Origin: Baffinella frigidus
Taxonomy: Eukaryota > Cryptophyceae > Cryptomonadales > Baffinellaceae
Length of the DNA: 11,405 bases
Reading direction: 5' to 3'
Assembly: GCA_026770585.1 (NCBI GenBank)
Contig: MU646940.1
Span: forward strand, 200,982-212,386
Below, in pieces: positions 8,798 to 11,405 of the stretch; within the stretch, counting starts at the first letter, position 1, and each line of letters opens with the position of its first letter. The notes below the pieces were generated by a model that was not told the DNA's origin, ran no database searches, and saw nothing but the letters and a program-made list of their open reading frames with translations. The translations under genes were made by a program, and so were the position numbers.

Positions 8798-9601
8798 ACC
8801 CTAAACCCTAAACCCCAAACCCTGGATCCTAAACAAAGGACACCGTCACGTCCAAACTTTGTTTCACGCGGAAGTGTTCCCTGCACTCGTAGGTGGCGGG
8901 GGATGGGGGGGGTGGGGGGGGGGCGCTCTTTTTACGCAAACCCTAACCTTGAACCCTGAACCTGAACCCTGAACCCTGAACCCTGAAACCTGAACCCTGA
9001 ACCCTGGACCCTGGACCCTGAACCCTGAACCCTGAACCCTGAACCCTGAACCCTGAACCCTGAACCCTGAACCCTACACCCGACACCCCCAAAAATCTAT
9101 TTCTGGCAGAGTTTTTGCACGTGCACGAGCTGCTGAAAGCGCACGAAAAATTCCTCTCGAAACCTGGTTTAGGGTGTAGGGATTAGGGATTACGGTGTAG
9201 TGTTCAGGCCCAACCCCTTGAGTGACTGAACACTTAACCCTAGACCCTCACGTAGCTCAACACGGATCCAAAGACCCGAAACAGGGTTTCTGCACGTACA
9301 CGGGAGCCTCAAACTGTTTGATAACGCCGTAACCCCGAGTCCTAATCCCCAAACTCTACACGCGAAACAGAGTATTCGCACGTGCACCTAACCCCGCGTC
9401 CTAATCCCCAAACTCTACACGCGAAACAGAGTATTCGCACGTGCACCTAACCCCGCGTCCTAATCCCCAAACTCTACACGCGAAACAGAGTATTCGCACG
9501 TGCACAAACTTCCGAAGGCGCACGAAGGATTTCTCTCCAAGCAGAGTCGGGGGGGGGCGTGGCAGCGCCGCTGGTTCGTCGTTCAGGTCTCTTTTGGACT
9601 C

Positions 9602-9650
<49 letters not shown>

Positions 9651-9935
9651 CACACACAGTCTCTCTCTCTCTCTGTCTGTCTGTCTGTCTCTCTCTCTCT
9701 CGCTCTCACACACAGTCTATCACAGTCTCTCTCTCTCTCTCTCTCATACACACACAGTCTCTCTCTCTGTCTCACTCTCTCTCACACACACACTCACTCA
9801 ATCAATCACTCACTCACTTGCTCTCTCTCTCTCACCCCCTCTCTCTCTCTATCACACACATTCTCTCGAAGCAAAGCCGGGGGGGGGCGTGGCAGCGCCG
9901 CTGGTTCGTCATTCAGGTCTCTCTCTCACACACAG

Positions 9936-9974
<39 letters not shown>

Positions 9975-10081
9975 GATACTCTCTCTCAATCGCACACACA
10001 CACACACGCTCCTGCACACAAACACACACACTTTCTCTCTCTCACACACAGTCGCTCTATCTCTGGCTCTCTCTCTCTCGC

Positions 10082-10128
<47 letters not shown>

Positions 10129-11280
10129 CTGAAGGTATCTGGGGGGTCGGAAGGTGTTGTAAGACGATCGCGGAGGGGCAGACCACCACCCAAATAACGA
10201 AAAACCAACAGTTTTTGACGTTTTTGACGTTTTTTGTTTTTTTGACGTTTTTGACGTTTTGTTCAAAATCGCCAATTTCCACACCACCACCCAAACAAGG
10301 AAAAACTGATCGACATTTTTGATGTTTTTTACTTTTTTTTTTACTAGAACCGTCATTTTTAACAGATTTTCTGTGTTTGCGAAGGTGTTGGAGGACGTTT
10401 CCAGGGGGGGTGACGAATCGACGCACTCTACGTGGAGCCACACCACGGCCGCCCGCACCATGACAGGTTTACGCCCTCTACACCCTAGAGGCATCTAAAT
10501 AGCATTTCCTAAACCCTGAACCCTGAACCCTGAACCCTGAGGCTGGAGTTTAGGGTGTAGGGAAATGGAAAGGTACTCCCACCTAGAGCCACACGTTCGC
10601 AGCCCGCACCATGACAGGTCTAAGCCCTGAACTAATCCGGGGAACCCTATTTTTCTTTCAGAATCTGGCTCACAAGAAAATTACTACACAAACGCTTTAC
10701 TTTTACTGAACCCCTGAGTTGTAATTTTTGTGGAAGGTTCTGAAATAAAAATCAGTTTTTCCGGATGAAAACCCTACACCCTAGAGGTATGTAAATCGCA
10801 TTTCCTGAACCCTGCACCCTGAATCCTGAATCCTGAACCCTGAACCCTGAACCCTGAACCCCAAACCCTAAACCCTCAACCCTAAACCCTAACCCCTAAA
10901 CCACACTGCAGGATCAATGCATGGGTTCGACAACAGTCGTCACGGTTCACCCCTAAACCCAAAACCCTAAGCCCTAAACCCTAAACCCTAAACCCTAAAC
11001 CCTAAACCCTAAACCCTAAACCCCAATCCCTAAACCCTAAACCCTGAACCCTACACCCTACATGCTGAACCCTGAACCCTGAGCCCTGCACCCTCAACCC
11101 TACACCCTGAACCCCAAACTCCAAACTCCAAACCCCAAACCTCACGCCCTAAACGCTAACCCACCAACCCCAAACCCCAAACCTCAACCCCCCAACCCCA
11201 ACCCCCAAACCCCAAACCCCAAACCCTCATCCCTAAACCCCGAATCCTAGACACCAAACCGCACTGCATGATCAGTGAAG
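8651..11280 (+). CDS. PH-domain protein gene, split and duplicated, partial
   Basis: PH domains are about 100-residue folds that bind phosphoinositides or proteins at membranes. The clear exon is 9489-9586: YSHVHKLPKAHEGFLSKQ, SRGGAWQRRWFVVQ, where GFLSKQ followed by W-RRWFVxQ is the canonical first two strands (family GyLxKqg-WkrRWFvL). Downstream pieces (10405-10466 with copy 10584; 10912-10938 with copy near 11263) sit where later PH strands and the C-terminal Trp helix would be, but I could not prove phase or frame. At least one exon of the middle of the domain is missing. Introns are telomere-like repeats, CT/CA tracts and AT-rich DNA. The gene start and end are not established. Confidence 0.65.
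8696..8835. repeat. Telomere-like tract (CCCTGAA, CCCTGGA, CCCTCAA)
   Basis: Short homogeneous blocks: CCCTGAACCCTGGA first, then about six CCCTCAA units, then CCCTAAA. Confidence 0.9.
8891..8928. repeat. G-run cluster
   Basis: GGCGGGGGATGGGGGGGG then TGGGGGGGGGGCGC. Four or more G-runs close together could form a quadruplex on the + strand. It lies between two C-rich telomere-like tracts. Confidence 0.85.
8936..9080. repeat. CCCTGAA array
   Basis: About 18 units, nearly pure CCCTGAA with a few CCCTGGA. The complement, TTCAGGG, is a known telomere variant in apicomplexans and is here only a local variant type. Confidence 0.93.
9110..9166 (+). pseudogene. HVH exon, copy 2, with donor
   Basis: Acceptor TCTGGCAG, two bases, then FLHVHELLKAHEKFLSKP and G|GTTTAG. 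It matches the working PH exon through the first strand (EKFLSK for EGFLSK), then stops short of WQRRWFV at a donor made by a TTTAGGG-like repeat. Translated, it would give a PH domain lacking its second strand. Confidence 0.75.
9167..9294. repeat. Intron between HVH copies with inverted telomere-like units
   Basis: It begins GTTTAGGGTGTAGGGATTAGGG (G-rich on the + strand for about 40 bases), then turns to C-rich CCCTAGACCC. The two orientations meet near 9210-9235. Confidence 0.75.
9295..9334 (+). pseudogene. HVH exon, copy 3
   Basis: Acceptor CGAAACAG, two bases, then FLHVHGSLKLFDNAVT and into CCCCGAG. It shares the SLKL-NA-T end with copy 1 rather than the KAHE end. No donor. Confidence 0.7.
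9331..9502 (+). repeat. 59-base tandem repeat, each unit carrying an acceptor and HVH codons
   Basis: The unit CCTAACCCCGCGTCCTAATC... ends in CGAAACAG|AGTATTCGCACGTGCA. Copies of the exon start fall at 9371, 9430 and 9489, exactly 59 apart. The first two read YSHVHLTPR and have no donor; the third continues as the intact PH exon. Confidence 0.92.
9489..9586 (+). CDS. PH-domain exon: HVHKLPKAHEGFLSKQ...WQRRWFVVQ
   Basis: Acceptor CGAAACAG, two bases then 32 codons, donor CAG|GTCTCT in phase 0. The residues KAHEGFLSKQ, SRGGAWQRRWFVVQ carry the strand-1 Gly and Lys, the loop Trp, and the RRWFV of strand 2 that mark PH domains. This is the only complete copy of this exon. Confidence 0.85.
9590..9860. 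repeat. CT/CA microsatellite intron
   Basis: CT runs with ACACACA islands and TCTG variants. It begins at the donor GTCTCT. It is opened in every frame by the repeat, which explains the long Ser/Leu/His-rich false frames on both strands. Confidence 0.95.
9860..9916 (+). pseudogene. Second copy of the PH strand-1/2 exon
   Basis: It reads LSKQSRGGAWQRRWFVIQ (9863-9916) with the same CAG|GTCTCT donor; one conservative change, Val to Ile. The upstream HVHK part is missing and the CT/CA tract runs directly into it with no AG acceptor nearby. The copied unit evidently spans the exon end plus the CT intron. Confidence 0.85.
9917..10127. repeat. Second CT/CA microsatellite block
   Basis: Same composition as 9590-9860, ending in about 40 bases of pure CT at 10085-10125. 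Confidence 0.95.
10140..10404. repeat. AT-rich intron with TTTTTGACG units and a direct repeat pair
   Basis: GACCACCACCCAAATAACG and CACCACCACCCAAACAAGG begin about 98 bases apart, each followed by AAAAACYRA and GACRTTTTTGA units. GAAGGTGTTG occurs at 10150 and at 10381, so an exon-sized piece may also be repeated. No frame is convincing; the second copy could read AKVLEDVS before the acceptor at 10404. Confidence 0.7.
10405..10466 (+). CDS. Possible later PH exon (WSHTTAARTMT)
   Basis: It lies between TTTCCAG and G|GTTTAC. The frame GGDESTHSTWSHTTAARTMT is favoured because its duplicate at 10584 differs there mainly at silent sites (ACC/ACG, GCC/GCA) with one Thr to Phe change; HTFAART resembles a PH strand. 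The phase does not follow from 9586, so at least one exon between them is unseen. Confidence 0.4.
10480..10518. repeat. Direct repeat, copy 1 of intron sequence
   Basis: ACACCCTAGAGGCATCTAAA then TAGCATTTCCT recurs at 10776-10814. Together with the exon copies at 10433 and 10584 this shows that exon and intron were duplicated as a block. Confidence 0.85.
10566..10617 (+). pseudogene. Second copy of the WSHTTAARTMT exon
   Basis: TAG replaces the Trp codon at 10584-10586, then SHTFAARTMT and the same G|GT donor. In the other frame it reads LEPHVRSPHHDR. No acceptor is clear upstream. Confidence 0.7.
10636..10765. mobile_element. Small foldback element inserted in a duplicated block
   Basis: The ends 10636-10663 and 10738-10765 are inverted copies with about 20 of 28 matches (outermost TCCGG, innermost ATTTTT-TTTCAGAA). 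It is absent at the matching place in block copy 1 (10467-10480), which fits an insertion after the duplication. It contains TTTTTCTTTCAG, a strong acceptor-like sequence. Confidence 0.55.
10776..10814. repeat. Direct repeat, copy 2 of intron sequence
   Basis: It matches 10480-10518 with four to five differences. It resumes the block copy after the inserted element. Confidence 0.85.
10800..10905. repeat. Telomere-like tract (CCCTGAA to CCCTAAA)
   Basis: It runs from CCCTGAA units into CCCTAAA and ends CCACACTGCAG at the next exon-like piece. Confidence 0.9.
10912..10950 (+). CDS. Possible C-terminal PH exon (INAWVRQQ)
   Basis: Acceptor CACACTGCAG. One frame reads INAWVRQQSSRFT, with a Trp placed as in the C-terminal PH helix; the frame expected from 10466 reads SMHGFDNSRHGS instead. 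A GT at 10939 could be the donor. Frame and exon status are unresolved. Confidence 0.25.
10951..11260. repeat. Telomere-like tract (pure CCCTAAA, then CCCCAAA)
   Basis: About ten pure CCCTAAA units near 10970-11035, the purest stretch in the window, then CCCTGAA/CCCTACA, then CCCCAAA and CCCCAAC. Confidence 0.93.
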
Positions 11281-11285
11281 GGGGG
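11256..11285 (+). pseudogene. Decayed copy of the CACTGCAG|GATCAATG exon start
   Basis: ACCGCACTGCATGATCAGTG repeats ACCACACTGCAGGATCAATG (10900-10919), but the acceptor AG has become TG, so splicing here is not expected. Confidence 0.65.
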
Positions 11286-11299
11286 CAATACCTGCAACC

Positions 11300-11405
11300 A
11301 CGGACCCCTCAACCCCAAACCCTCAACCCCAACCCTCAACCCTCAACCCTCCACCCTCAACCCTCAACCCTCGACCCTCAACCCTCAACCCTCAACCCTC
11401 AACCC
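11300..11405. repeat. CCCTCAA array to the end of the window
   Basis: Nearly pure CCCTCAA units with CCCTCGA and CCCTCCA variants; it continues past the window edge. Confidence 0.93.

Noticed and set aside
9331-9502. CRISPR-like regular spacing of identical repeats
   Set aside because: The units are directly adjacent tandem copies with no unique spacers, in a eukaryotic intron context.
9441-10322. Ser/Leu/His-rich frames on + and Arg/Glu-rich frames on -
   Set aside because: CT and CA microsatellites read in every frame. Only the short LSKQ...WQRRWFV segments inside are protein-like.
10951-11405. A true chromosome end (telomere)
   Set aside because: The arrays are degenerate, change variant in blocks, and are interrupted by exon-like sequence throughout the window; these are interstitial repeats. 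The window edge gives no evidence of a terminus.

Overview
The window is eukaryotic nuclear DNA. It has no bacterial-style operons or long open frames. Its conserved protein-coding pieces are very short (50 to 130 bases), bounded by GT and AG, and separated by long tracts of degenerate telomere-like repeat (CCCTAAA, CCCTGAA, CCCCAAA, CCCGAAA, CCCGGAA, CCCTCAA on the + strand; TTTAGGG-like on the - strand). A TTTAGGG telomere type is usual in plants, green algae, dinoflagellates, cryptophytes and chromerids. Together with the repeat load this suggests an algal or other protist genome. A prasinophyte such as Cymbomonas came to mind, but this is a guess that the sequence cannot settle.

Layout. 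1-1580: a TCT microsatellite, then sequence with at least three foldback (MITE-like) elements and no recognised gene. 1584-5938 (possibly to about 6950): a + strand gene for a PPM/PP2C-type Ser/Thr protein phosphatase, split into small exons. Six exons can be joined in matching phase into about 161 codons that run from the VANVGDS motif through the DHK-like, GGEV, SRALG and GSDGMFD motifs to the final SDNVCVVVV motif. The N-terminal half of the phosphatase (the RYxMED and DGHGG motifs) is not in the window. 6950-7400: unrecognised single-copy sequence. 7400-8340: purine-rich and dispersed repeats with another foldback element; this is probably the space between two genes. 8640-11405: a second + strand gene, or its remains, encoding a pleckstrin-homology (PH) domain. 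Its first strand pair (GFLSKQ...WQRRWFVVQ) is clear; later exons are only suggested.

The most striking property is exon stutter. Almost every exon recognised in both genes occurs two to six times in tandem, usually with one copy intact and the others truncated, frameshifted, stopped or lacking a splice site. The telomere-like repeats fill the introns between copies, and many donor sites run straight into a CCCTAAA-type repeat. One exon copy is split by a TTTAGGG tract, one has acquired an in-frame 12-base minisatellite (Leu-Met-Val-Lys units), and some acceptor sites lie inside intronic minisatellite units. This looks like an active or recently active process linking telomere-like repeats, exon duplication and intron growth. 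Whether the extra exons are used as alternatives or are dead cannot be told from sequence alone.

Nothing links the two genes functionally beyond adjacency. Both belong to families used in eukaryotic signalling.
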